Assembly (NCBI GenBank): GCA_001430745.1
Contig: KQ481938.1
Location: forward strand, 1,291,190 to 1,322,869
Source: Auxenochlorella pyrenoidosa
Taxonomy: Eukaryota > Chlorophyta > Trebouxiophyceae > Chlorellales > Chlorellaceae
Reading direction: 5' to 3'
Length of the DNA: 31,680 nucleotides
Shown: positions 1 through 11,300 of the stretch, piece after piece
Numbering within the stretch: the first letter of the stretch is position 1
Layout: each line of letters opens with the position of its first letter
Notes under the pieces: model-generated
What the model was told of the DNA's origin: nothing
The model's input: only the letters and a program-made list of their open reading frames with translations
The model's database searches: none
Program-made: the position numbers and the translations under genes

Positions 1-103
1 CCCCCACCCACCCCCCACCCACCCCCCACCACCACACACCACCACCACCCACCACCCCACCACCCACCCACCGCGCACACACACACACACACACACCCTG
101 CAG
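1..103. repeat. CCA-rich and (CA)n simple repeat at the end of a NOL10 intron
   Basis: The first 70 bases are C-rich CCA/CCCA repeats, followed by a (CA)n run at about 74-96 and an acceptor CCTGCAG ending at 103. This is the 3' end of an intron of the NOL10 gene whose upstream exon is outside the window. No gene is seen in it. Confidence 0.7.
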
Positions 104-2684
104 CGCCCCATGACGGTCAAGGACCACATGTACGACTCGCGCATCGTGGACATCAAGTTCCACGCCTCCATCAACAGCGGGCGCGCGGGCGGCCAGCACG
201 TCATCTCCTCCGACCGACACATCGTCAAGGTGGGTGGGGGCTGCCAGGCTGGCAAGGAGGGTCGTTGCGATGCCCCAGGGCGGGGCATGCCGCGGCTTGG
301 TGCAAGTCTAGGCAGCTGCGGGCTGGTGCAAAGTCTGGGCAGCCGGGCTTGATGTGCACCCCGCCCCGCGATGCCCTGGCGAACTCGCTGAGCACGGCGG
401 GCAGGCGGGCGGCACCCAGGCCAGCAGCGCGGCACCTGCCTATGCCGCGGGCGCTCGCCCTGCAAGCACAGCCCTGCGAGCGCCACGCCTGGGCCTGTGT
501 TGTCGGGTGCCTGCAGGTGTGGGAGGCGGACAGCGGCGAGGGCTTCACCAACATTGAGCCCGGGGACGCCGACATCAACGACGTGTGCGTGTGGCCGCGC
601 AGCGGGCTCATCATGGTCGGCTGCGACTCGGGTGAGCGGCCGCTGCCGGCTGCGGCTGCTGCTGCTGCTGCTGGTGGACGCAAAGCAGCAGCCGCAACAG
701 GCGCGCCCCGCCAGCGCTGCCTCTGCCGACTGCACGCTCGGGCGCGCTCCTGCCGTGCCCCCGCCTCACCACCGCCCACGCCCCCCCCCCCCCCCCCTCC
801 CGCAGCCCGCATGCGCGCCTACTTTGTGCCCTCTCTGGGCCCCGCCCCCCGCTGGTGCTCCTTCCTGGAGAGCCTGACCGAGGAGCTGGAGGAGAGCGCG
901 AACCCGGCGGTGTACGACGACTACCGCTTCGTCACGCGCGCCGACCTGGTGGGTGGGCGCGCAGGTAGCTTTGCTTTGGTGGGTGGCGCGCCCCCGGGAG
1001 CCACAGGGTGTGCCCTAAGCCATGCAGGAGCCCCAGCTGCCGGGGACCAGGCGCTTGCTTGCTTGCGCCCCCTGGTTTGGTGGGCCGCTGCGTGCGGCCT
1101 GTGGGGTAGCACAAACCTGCAGGCAGTCGGCCCGGGCCGCCCTGTGCCATCGATGCTACACCTTGACCCGGGGCGTGCCAGGCACCCCCGTCCATCCCCC
1201 CTGGTGCCGACCCCGCCCCAAACCACCTCGCCCCCCCCCCACCACCCACCCCACCCCCCACCCTCGCAGGACAAGCTGGGGCTGACCCACCTTGTGGGCA
1301 CCCCCCTGCTGCGCGCCTACATGCACGGCTTCTTCATCGACAACCGCCTGTACGGCAAGGCCAGGGCCATCGCCGACCCCTTTGCGTACGACGCCTACCG
1401 CGCCAAGCGCGTGGCCGCCAAGCTGGAGGAGGAGCGCCGCTCCCGCATCTCCCTGGTCAAGAAGCTGCCCAAGGCAAGGGGGAGCGGCCCGGCCCCGCTG
1501 TGCCTGGTTTCCATGCATGGCGAGCCCACGGGATGCAGTGACGTGGCGGGCGGGCGGGCGGGCGGCGGGGGTGCCCCTGCTGGGGGGCCAGCGCCGGCAT
1601 GTCAACGGCTGGGCCAGCAGGACATGCTGCTTGCACCAGCAGTAAACAACCGAGCTTGTGGCGGCACACCGGGGGCCTTAAACTGGCAGCCCCCCCCCTG
1701 CCCCCTTTGTTGCGCCCCGCAGGTCAACGCGCAGGCGGCGGCCCGCATCCTTGCGGAGCAGGCGGGGGTGGACCTCGGGGAGGGCGGCAAGAAGCGCAAG
1801 GGCGGCGCGGGCGCCGCGGGCGGGCCCACGCTGCTGGAGGACGACCGCTTCAAGGCCATGTTCGAGGACCCGGAGTTTGCCATCGACGAGCGCAGCGCCG
1901 AGTGGAAGCTGCTGCACCCCAACACAGGCGGGTGGCGGGGGCGGGGAAGGGGGGAGCCCGACCCGGGCGGGTGTGCCCGAAAGGGTGGCCGGCAGGTTCG
2001 CGGCTTGAGCTTCCTTCGCGCAGCAGGTCTGGCGTCCTCCCAGGAAGTACGACAGGGGAAATCTCAGCAGGCGAGGGGCTCACCTGGTACGCTTCACGGC
2101 TAGCCTGTGGATGCCTGCCTGACATGCCCCACCCGCCCCGGCCTGCAGACCCGGCCAAGGAGCGGAAGCTGCTGGCCGAGCACTTCGAGTCGCTGGAAGG
2201 GGGGGCCGATGGCGACGACGGCGGGGTGGGCCGCGGCGGCGCCGACGATGGCGCCAGCAGCGGCGGCGACTTCTCATCTGATGAGGAGGAGGGCGAGGCG
2301 ACGCGGCGGCGGCAACAGCAGCAGCGTCACCGCGACAAGCGGATACGCGCCGAGCCGGGCGGCGGGCCGGCGGCGGGCGCGGGGCGCGACGCGGGCCGCG
2401 AGCCGCGCATGTATGCCGCAAAGGACGATGCGGCGGCGGCGGCCTTTCTGCAGAAGAAGTCGTTTGCGGCGGAGAGGGCGCGACCGCTGGGGCAGCGCGC
2501 GGCGGCCAGCGCGGGCGCCAACGCAACAGCCCGCATCGGCGGCAGCCGCGAGCTCAGCTTCACGCCTCGCATGGCCCCGGATGGCAAGGGCCGAGGGGGA
2601 GGGCGTGGGGGCCGGGGTGGGGGCCGCGGCGGTGGCCGCGGCGGTGGCCGAGGCGGCGGCGGCCGCGGGAGAGGCCGCCGATGA
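104..2684 (+). CDS. NOL10: NOL10/ENP2-like nucleolar ribosome-biogenesis protein (5' partial)
   Basis: Exons 104-229, 517-631, 806-948, 1270-1473, 1723-1927 and 2149-2684 join in frame to give 442 residues. The product matches the central and C-terminal part of NOL10 (yeast Enp2), a WD-repeat nucleolar protein of the 90S/SSU processome that acts in 18S rRNA maturation. Diagnostic stretches are [62 protein letters not shown] and [17 protein letters not shown] late block [11 protein letters not shown] corresponds to the family's GSKQLTFT-type motif. The acidic/Lys-Arg region is followed by a long RGG/GRG tail (about 2590-2681) in place of the usual basic C-terminus. The introns at 1474 and 1928 start with GC; the frame and the homologous KLPKVN and HPNT-DPAKE junctions require this. 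The donor at 1928 (GCGGGT) is weak. The start codon and first propeller repeats lie upstream of the window. Confidence 0.93.
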
Positions 2685-3254
2685 GTGCTCCTTTGCATGT
2701 ATACTAGCTGTACTCTTGCCCTCGCATACCTGTCTGCTGCTCTCTCTCCCCATCCTTGCTTGCCTTCCTCTCTGCTGCCCCTATAGCTGCAAGTTGCTCC
2801 TGCCCTTCATGCTTCCTGTGCATGTCTCCCCAAGTATATTCGATATGCTCTGCAAGGAACACACCCGACATCAGCAGGTAGCTGTAAGGGCCCTGCGGCA
2901 GGTGAAAGCCAGGCTTGCACCTCAACAAAGATAAAATCGCAGCAGGAAAGGGAAGGGCATCTGTCATGCCGCAAGTTGCAACCGGGTTGGTCATCGTGCA
3001 CAAGACGCACCAGGGAGGGTGGATAATCATCAAGCGTGTGCTGTCAGGCGTCTGGTGCAGGCCAGGCAGGGCCGGGGGGCATTGTCAGTAAGGAGCGCGT
3101 GGGGTGAAGCCTGTTGAGGCGTTGACAGGGACACGGGATGGTCGGGGGAAAACCAGAAGGTGCTGCAACCAGCACGTCTGGGGCGCACAGCGCGCGCGGC
3201 ACAGGGCACAGGTGCCAGCCGCCGCTGGCTCCGGGCCAGCCGAGGGTGGTTCCT
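2685..3254. other. Convergent intergenic region NOL10 / ARC6
   Basis: These 570 bp lie between the stops of two convergent genes and hold their 3' UTRs. The base composition is less GC-extreme than in the exons. No conserved ORF or RNA gene is seen. A TGTAA motif at 2883-2887 could end NOL10. No TGTAA on the minus strand was found for ARC6. Confidence 0.6.
2883..2887 (+). terminator. Putative TGTAA polyadenylation signal of NOL10
   Basis: TGTAA lies about 200 nt after the NOL10 stop. TGTAA is the usual polyadenylation signal in chlorophyte green algae. The use of this copy is inferred from position only. Confidence 0.45.
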
Positions 3255-6200
3255 TCACGACCGCACCGTGGCCGCTGTGATGACCCAGCTGCCGTCCTCG
3301 GGAGCCAGCTCGTAATCAACAATGTACTCGCTCCTGCGGGAGGGGCAAGATGTGGGGCGGATGCGCTGACCAGTGCAGCATGCAGCGCCCCTGACACCCT
3401 GATCAACGATGGCAGGCAGCTGCCCGGCCCGCAGAGGGCGCAAGCCTGCGCTGCATGCATGGCCATGCCGACAAGCAGGCGCGGCGGCGCAGCCCGACCG
3501 CCCGAGGGCGGGCCCTTGCCTGAAGGCCTGCACGGGGTCGGCCGCCCCGCGGTGCGCCACCACTGCCTCGCGGAAGGTGGCTGACACCTTGGCGGCGCCG
3601 GTGGCGGCGTCCACGCTCACGCTGTTCACCTGGCTGCCCTCCATGGTGTGCAGGTAGTGCCTGCGCGGCAGGGGGCCACGTGCGCAGCACAGCTTGTGCG
3701 CTTGCTTGGCAAACGCGCAGCGCACGGCCCGAGGGCGCTGGCGCCGGCTGCCGTGCCGGCACAGACAGGCTGCATGGAGCTGGCGTGGGCGCTCCCCTCC
3801 TGCCCGCCCCCCCCCGCTCACCAGCCCTTCTGCTGGATCTGCGTGGCACGCTCCTGCCACTGCCGCAGCACATCCCCACGCAGGATGGCGCTGAGGCCCT
3901 TGATATCGTGCCGGGGGCCCAGCGCAGCCGCCTTGGCCGCCTGCCACCGCGCAATCACCGCGGCCGCCTCGGAGCGGCTCAGCGCCGGCGCAGCGGCGGG
4001 GGCCGCCTCAGCCGCTGCCGCCGCCACGGGCGCCGCCGCCAGCCGCTGCGCCGCCGTGGCGGCGCCGGTGCTGCGCAGCAGCATGCCGCGGCCGAGGAGG
4101 AATCCGCCGCTGGCCAGCAGCGCCACGGTGGCGGCCAGGCGGCCCCAGCGCAGGGTGCGCTGCGCCTCTGCGTCCCACATGCGGGTCTCGCCATCCAGGG
4201 GGGTCAGCTGCTCCACCGGCTGCAGGGTGGGGGGAACAGTTTGGCTAGGCGGAAGTGATTGGTGCCAGGTGGAAGGTGGAGGGAAAAAGAAAGACGAGCG
4301 GGACAAACGCAAGTGATTGCCTGCCGCTGCTACTGAGCATCCTCCTCAACGTGAACATCAACATGAAGGGCATGCTGGAGTCCAAGTGGGGCCAGGTCGA
4401 AAGACGGCTTCCTGGGGCCACATAGCTTGCCTGCATGGCAAACGCCACGTTGGCATCAAAGTCTTCTCCTGCTGCAGCCTCGGGCACCGGCGGCGGCATG
4501 GCCACGGGCGGCGGCGGCGGGGCGGCGGCCGCCGCAGTGAGCTCTGGCCGCGCGGTGTGCCGGGGCCGCAGCTGCTCCGGCTTGATCGCTTTGGGGCGTG
4601 CCTGCCGCGCTGCCCGCATGTCCACTTGGCTCATGTCGCGCAAAGCAGCCGCCTGCGCAAGCTCCGCTGCGGAGCGGCCCTCGGGCACGGCCTCGCCGCG
4701 CTCCCGCTGCGCGTGCTGCGGTGCAGGCGCGGCGGCGGCAGCCTCGGCGGCTCTGCCGGAGGCGGCAGCCTCGGCCTCTGCTGCTTCCTGCTCCTCGAGC
4801 AGCGCTGCCTCTGCCTCCTCCTGCGCTGTGACCTCATCCTCAGACCGCTGCAGCAGGCCCATGACTGCCAGCACGCCAGCCATGCCGGTGATGATGGGCG
4901 CCGTCAGCGCTGCTGTGACGCGCTGCGCTGCGCTGGTCAGCGGGCTCGCCGCGGGCGCCCCCAGCTGGCGCCGCGTGAGGTAGCGCCTGCAGACGCACGG
5001 GGGTCTGGCCGCAGGTGCTCAATTCTCGAAAGGCCCTCCAACCTCCCCGCCGCTGCACCATCTGGAAGTGCAGCATCATGCCCTCCTTGCCTCCCACCCC
5101 CATCCCTGCTGCCGCCAGCCTCCCACCTGACCCCGTCGTCCTCAAACCAGCCCTCAAGCGAGAAGGAGGCGCCCTGGGTGCCACGGAAGGAGCCCAGCGC
5201 CACGTCGGCCACCCAGCGCTGCGCCAGCACGCACAGGCCGGGCAGCAGGTCGTCGCGGTCGGGGGAGTTGGCCTGCAGGAAAGGGACAGACTTGAGGTGC
5301 GATCAGGCGCTGGTGCAATCCTGCTGCATTTGCCCTTTTGACCCTGTGGAGTGTCCAAACAACTGGAAACGGAAGGAGGAGGACAACAGCGTACGCGTCC
5401 CCCACTGCTGCCCGCTCCCTCCCCCCTGTTTCTCCCTGTGCATCCATACAACATGCTGAGTACACTGCGGCTTGCCTTGATGAAGGCCAGCATGGAGCGG
5501 TCGCACTTGGAGGCGTCGCTGCTGCCGGGCAGCAGGCCGAGCGCGTCTGCCGCCGCCTGCGTCTCGCCCAGCAGCAGCTGGCACACCGCGTACGCGACCT
5601 GCCGGCGGTGGCGCTCCTCGATGGCGCGGCGCTCCGCCAGCTGGCGCACGCCCGAGTCGCTGCTCTGCACGGCGGGGGGGGGCGCGCTGGGCAGGCAGGT
5701 TTGAGTTGTTCAACGCCCTGCTCGAGAATGGAATGCAGGCAGGCAGCCTTGCTTGCATTCCCTGCAGGCCCCATGACACCTCGCTCCCGCTGCCCACCAA
5801 CCCTCCTGTTCACCTGGCCAATCGCGGCCGGCGCCGCAGCCGAGGCAGCCGCCAGCGCCGCCAGCGCGCGGTCCAGCAGCGCCGGCTGGCTGCGAGCCGC
5901 TGCCTCAGCGATGTAGGCGACGGACACGTCGTACAGCTCAGAGGGCAGCTCGGCGTAGCGGCTGCCTGCTGCCTCGTACACCTCGATCTGCGAGGAGCCA
6001 AGCAGCGAGCAGGCATGCGTGGCAGATGGCATGCGGTGAGCGCGGCGGAGTGGGGGGACAGCACGGCGCGGGCCATGCCAGCTCTGCAACGCAGGCGCGG
6101 TACGACACAAAGGGATGCTGCAGCAAGCAGGCAGCTCTGCGCACAGGTGTCATGCTTAGCCGGCAGCAGCTGGGGTGCCAGCCGCACCTGCTCTGCCGCG

Positions 6201-7903
6201 GTCAGGCTCTCAGCCAGGCGGTCCAGGAAGGCCTGCTTGGGCATGCCCTTCTTCGTGCCAGACGTGTCGGTCAGCACCTCAATGGCCACCTGCCAGGACG
6301 GTGCCAAGGCAGCCACAGAATTAGTGACGGCAGAGCGCCGGGTGGGCTGAGGGCGCAGGGCCGGCCACGACATGCCTCCCGCGCTCTCGTTTGGACAGCA
6401 GCACTCTCGCGGCAGCCAGCTCGCTGGCAGGCTGTGCATGCTCGGCAGGGTTGGCATCTTCAGCCGCAGCGCTGACCCCAAGCAACTGCTGCGTGCGCGC
6501 TGTCGTCTGCAAGGACCCCCCGCGCGCAGGTGGCTTGCAAGCCGCACCTCCACGCCCCGCTCCCGCTCCTGGAAGCGCTCCAACGGGGCCGACACCAGCT
6601 GGCACGCCAGCGCCGGCTGCACCTCGCCCAGCGCCGCCGCCACCTCTGCCTGCAGCCCCGCCGCCGCCCGGTGCTGCGCCAGCAGGTCCGCAGCCACCTC
6701 CAGCATGGCCGCCGCGCTCACAGCGTCGCTCTGCTTCTTCAGCAGCGTGTCGGCCAGCGCGCGGTGGGCAAGGGCGGTGGAGAGGGCGACGTCGCGGGCG
6801 CGGGGGTCGCGCCGGTGCGTGGCCAGCCACTCCTCGCCGGCCGCCACCACCGTCTGCGCGTCGCCCGCCTCCAGCAGCAGCGCCAGCACGCCTGCAAGGC
6901 GGTGTTGACATTGGGCGGGCGCACGTGCTTGGTGAGCGCACCTCAAGGCTGTGATGCAAACAGCAGAGGGGAAGGCCCGCCTGGCTGCACCAGCATGCTG
7001 GCGGGCAGAGGCCGCAAGCCCGAGAACAGCTGTGTGTGAGTAGACGTGTGGTCTGCAGCGCAGCACTTGCTCTCGGCTGAAGACAGGCAGCTGCAGCAGG
7101 GGTCAACACAGATGGGGGGGCGCCCACCTGGCACAAACTCGTCGGGCACCTCCTCCGTGATGGCTCCACCCCGCAGCGCGTCATCGTAGGCGCGGCGGCC
7201 CTGCAGGCGCGCAGCGGGCAGGCAGGCGCACAGGCTGTGCTGTCGTCGCCACATGTTGGCAACCATTCATATAAGGCCGTGGCCACCCAGCCAAGGGGCA
7301 GTGCGCAAAGCAGAGGCAGCTGCAGCAGTCCAACAAAGCTGCAGCACCCACCTGTATGTCCAGCAGGGTCTCCACAGCGCGTTTGAGCACAGAGCCGCGG
7401 GCCAGCAGGCACTGCTGGCTGTAGCCCAGGCTGGGTGGGTTGCTCAGCGCCCTGCGAGGGCACCCACGTGTGGCATGGGGAGTTGGCTTGGGCCTTATTG
7501 GGTCGAGGCAGGTGCTACACTGCCACCATATTAACACATGCATGCAAAACCGTGTTGATTCGGCCCAGCAATCGCATGAACGGCGGGGGAAGGCATGCAG
7601 TGCAGCGACCGCGGCAGCACGCCCGTCTCACTTCTCCAGCGCCCGGGCGAGGCTGTCCCTGCTGCAGACGCCGCTCACGCCCAGGAGCCGATAATAGTCC
7701 AACGGCAGGGCCATGCTGGTGCTGTCGCCGCGCAGCAGGGGCTCCGAGGAGGCCGCAACGGGCTGAACCCTCCTGCTGCCACCCGGGTGGCGCTGGGCGC
7801 GCCGACGGCCAGGGCCGGCCGTCCGTGGCTGGTACAGCACCAGGGGTGCATGCCCAGGCAGGGCAAGCAGCCCAGCAGCGCCCAGGGGCCTCTGGGATAA
7901 CAT
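3255..7903 (-). CDS. ARC6: ARC6-like chloroplast division protein
   Basis: Twelve exons (high to low): 7632-7903, 7352-7442, 7128-7200, 6548-6891, 6161-6289, 5814-5987, 5476-5664, 5127-5272, 4431-4986, 3822-4219, 3520-3660 and 3255-3333, giving 863 aa (Arabidopsis ARC6 is about 800). ARC6 spans the inner chloroplast envelope, tethers the FtsZ ring through FtsZ2 in the stroma, and recruits PDV2 through its intermembrane-space domain. Seen here: an Arg/Ala-rich transit peptide (about 1-60); a J-like segment LDYYRLLGV near 68; TAAEQ and FEVYE-like blocks; LLPGLCVLAQRWVADVALG; a Glu/Ala/Pro linker; a membrane helix around 683-705; and a C-terminal ARC6-type IMS domain ending ELAPEDGSWVITAATVRS. 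The start at 7903 is the first ATG giving a plastid-like leader. Introns after 5476, 4431 and 3520 have GC donors. The exon 5 end is uncertain: 6161 with a GC donor fits homology better, 6188 would use GT, and both keep frame. Confidence 0.93.
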
Positions 7904-8353
7904 GATCGGTCTCTCAACGTTCAGAGCGGGATGCCCAGCAGGCAGATGGGCGATCGCACCAGTGCCTGGCAGCCCTGAGCAGCCCGGAAACAATCGCGCG
8001 GGTGTAGGTGGAGGGCTGTGCCGCCCTGCCAGGGGTGCTGCGCTCGTTCGAAAAGTGTTTCTCCGCCCTCGGGGCCTATAAGGACCAAGGGCTCTACCCA
8101 GTCGTTTCTCGCGATCCTTTCTGAAAGTTTTTGTAGCCCAGCAAGCGCATGCGGGCTGGCCACATGGCGGAATGACTTCCGCCCCCCACAAACAGAGTCA
8201 GTGTGCATCCTTAGTGGCGATCGTGCTGCCTTCCGGCAATTGTGTCAACCCGAGTAAACAACCCCATTCCTGGGCGGGCCCTTGTTGCAACCCACAATCT
8301 TTCTCTGCGCCCTGCCTTTCATCTGTCGCGTTGCAGCTCAAATCGAGGACTTC
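7904..8353. promoter_or_regulatory. Divergent promoter region ARC6 / SUVH
   Basis: These 450 bp separate the ATGs of two divergent genes, so both promoters and 5' UTRs must lie here or in upstream UTR exons. A plausible intron acceptor (TTGCAG near 8337) lies just before the SUVH start and could mark a 5' UTR intron. No TATA box stands out. Confidence 0.45.
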
Positions 8354-11300
8354 ATGTCTCCGAATCGACGATCCGCCGCGCAGCACAGCGCCAAGTTGGA
8401 TGCTGCCGACGCAGCGCCGCTGCTGCTGCCGCCTGAACCGCCGGTTGAGGAGGTGCTGGGCCGCCCAGTGCTGAAAGACTTTGTGGATGAAGAGACCAGG
8501 GAGATCCGGCCCTTCAAGGGCTTTGTGCGCCGGCGGTACAAGTCTGATGGCAGGTGGGTGCTGCAGCTGCCGGAAGGCGCAATCAAACAGAGCAACAGAG
8601 CTGTTGCCAAAATGCAACAGTGTGTCTAAAATTGTGGGTAAGGCTTTGTTGGTGATGGCCCGGCGCGCTTCTCTGCTCGAGGCAGGCCTGCATGCGCTCC
8701 TAGCCCCACGGCACACCAGCCCATCACTCCACTTTCGCCTCTGTGTCCCCACGCAATGCCGTGCGCTACGTCGGTGGCGCTCGTATCTGTCCACACATGC
8801 CAGACTGCATGCCGCCTCCTCCCCCCAGCTGGCTGGTGGTGTACGAGGATGGCGATCGTGAGGATCTGGACTGGGGGGTACTGTGGCCCCTGATCCGCCG
8901 GGGCGAGGCCGCCGGGCTTCCACAGCACGACCCACGGACCGGCAAGGTCGTCGGCGAGCCAGCAGCAGCTGCAGGCCGCGCCAAGGTCACAAGCACTGCT
9001 GGCGCTGCCACGATCAAGGGCAGGGTCGCAACGAGCCCTGCCATGGCGGCGGCCGTGGCAGCTGGGCGCACGTGCAGCAGCGGGCAGCGCTCGCAGCAGC
9101 ATGCAGCACCAGCGGCAGCGGCTCTGCAGGAGGCAGCGCAGCCCAAGAAGTCTGGGCGGCCTGCCCATGGAAAGTCGCCGTGGCAGCAGCTGCAAAAGGT
9201 CGTATCTACATCAGCAGCTGAGCAGGAGAACCTGTCGAAGAACAAGTTGGGCCGACCTCCAAAGCAGCAGCAGGAGGTACAGCAGGCCGGGAATGCTGCT
9301 GGCTCGGCCAAAACGGCTGCCAAGCAGGCGGGCGTCGCTGCTGCCGCAGCTGCTGCGACAGCGCAGCCACCAAAGCAGCGCAAGCAGCAAGCAGAAGCTG
9401 GTGAGGGCTGCAGGAGCGATGCAGGTGGAAAGAAGCGCAAGCAGTCTGGCGATGTGGGCGGCAGCACCGGGGGCGGCGAGCCAAAGAAGAGGCGGCAGTG
9501 GCCCCCCAGCGGGCCCAGCGTGGACCTTCCCGAGCCAAAGATGGGGGAGCAGCATGTGTATGAATACAAGCGAGGCAAGCAAGCCTGGAATTTCCTGGCC
9601 GGTGGAGGGGGCCCAAGCATGCAGGCTGTCCACCACCGTGTTCAGCATGAAAAGGTCCACATTGTTGGCCCTTGCCTGGGCATGAGCTTTCTAGGGCCTC
9701 CAGTTACTGGCCGGCTGTCACCGGTGCGTGATCCTGCGGGGCTGCCTGGCTTGCAGGCGAGGAGCCGTGGCGTACTGCGGCGGGCTTCAGCTGGCAGGTG
9801 GGCGCCTGCGCAGCCTTCTTCCCGCCGTGCATGCAGATTGCACCTGTTACCGTTGTCCATGCCGCCTGCACGTCTCGCCTGCGCACTCATTTCCTAAAAA
9901 ATGAAAAGCTGGTGAAAAGCTCCCGGCTCGCCTGCCCTCTGCCTGTGCCAGGTGTACGACAAGGTCGACGTCGGCGCAGAGGCCACCCGGCGCATCCGCA
10001 GCCTGCAGCGCGAGTTCAACAAGCTGCTCATCCAGGTGCGCCTGCCTGCTTCAGTTGCACACCTGCTGCGTGGGTTCCACGGCGCAGAACAACCTGGGGC
10101 CTGGTGGGCAGAGGCAGAGGGGTGTCGGGGGGATGAGTGCTGGCCTGCACTGCCATCGTGTCTGTGCTCCTCAGCCCGGCCTCCCACCCCCACCCACCCC
10201 TGCTCTTCTTTCTACGGCCTGACCTTGCCCAATCTGCCGCCGGTTGCAGGCCAAGCCGGAGGAGGAGGAGCGGGTGGCCAGGGACCGCGACCTGCTGGAC
10301 AGCAAGGGGCTGCTGGGCGGCAGGGAGGCGGCTGCCAGGAAGCTGTGCACGCTGTCGGCCAAGGACCGCGCAGAGCTGGAGGCGCGCGGCCTGCTGAGCG
10401 ACAAGGGGCTCAAGATGCCCTCGGCACGCGCCGACAGGTGCAGCTGGGCCTGCGGCTAGCGTCGGTGGTGGTGCAGCTGGGGCACAGGAGCAACGGGGTG
10501 CACAAAAATCGGGGCAGATAAGTTCCAGACAGCAGGATGGCTGGCAGGCAAAGAGGCAGCGAGCTGGGTGGTCTCAGCAGGAGACAGCGACATCAGCTGC
10601 GGTGATGTACCTGCCTGCAGACCAGCAGATCCGCAGCCTCCCAACCCGCACCCGCATCCAGCCCAGTGCCTCTTCCTGCCCTGTCCCCAGGGTGGTCGAG
10701 TCCCGGTTCAAAAAGTGGCTGAAGCAGCAGGGCGGCGCGGCGGCTGGGAAGCAAGCTGTTGGCGCCGCTGCAGCAGAGGACGACGTGGAGAGCGGCAGTG
10801 AGGACGATGCGCCGCAGCCAGAGGGCAAGGCGTCGGCCAGCAACGACACCAAGAAGATTGCAGGCCACTTTCCCGGGTGGCCTGTCGGCAGCAGGTGGGT
10901 GGCACCCCCTTTCAGCGCAGAAGTGCATGCTGCTGTTCCCCCGGAGCGATCGGCACCACGGCTGGTGCCACCGGCATGCCATTCCACGAGGAAGCCCAAC
11001 AACTGTCGTGCTTCTGCCTCGACCAGCTTGCCTGCCCACCCATCTGCCCGCCCGCCTGCCCACCTGCCGCTTGCCTGCCCAGCCTTCCTGCCCGCCCACC
11101 TGCCCGCCTGCCTGCCTGCCCACCTTCCTGCCCGCCGCAACGACCCCTGCAGGGCCTACTCCCGCGCCGAGCTGGCCTGCCTGGGCTTCCACTTCCCCCC
11201 GATTGCTGGCATCGACTTTGTGCAGACCGGCAAGGCCGGCAGAAATGCCCCCTCGGTGCGTGCCAAGTCAGCATCGACCGCTGCATGGACCTTGCGTACT

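Noticed and set aside
265..2103. 612-aa open frame on the plus strand running through NOL10 introns
   Set aside because: It is open only because of the high GC content. NOL10 homology switches frame at each splice site, and the intron-derived parts have no similarity to anything recognised.
4317..5459. 380-aa plus-strand open frame over ARC6
   Set aside because: It is antisense to conserved ARC6 exons, has low-complexity Arg/Pro/Ser composition, and shows no domain.
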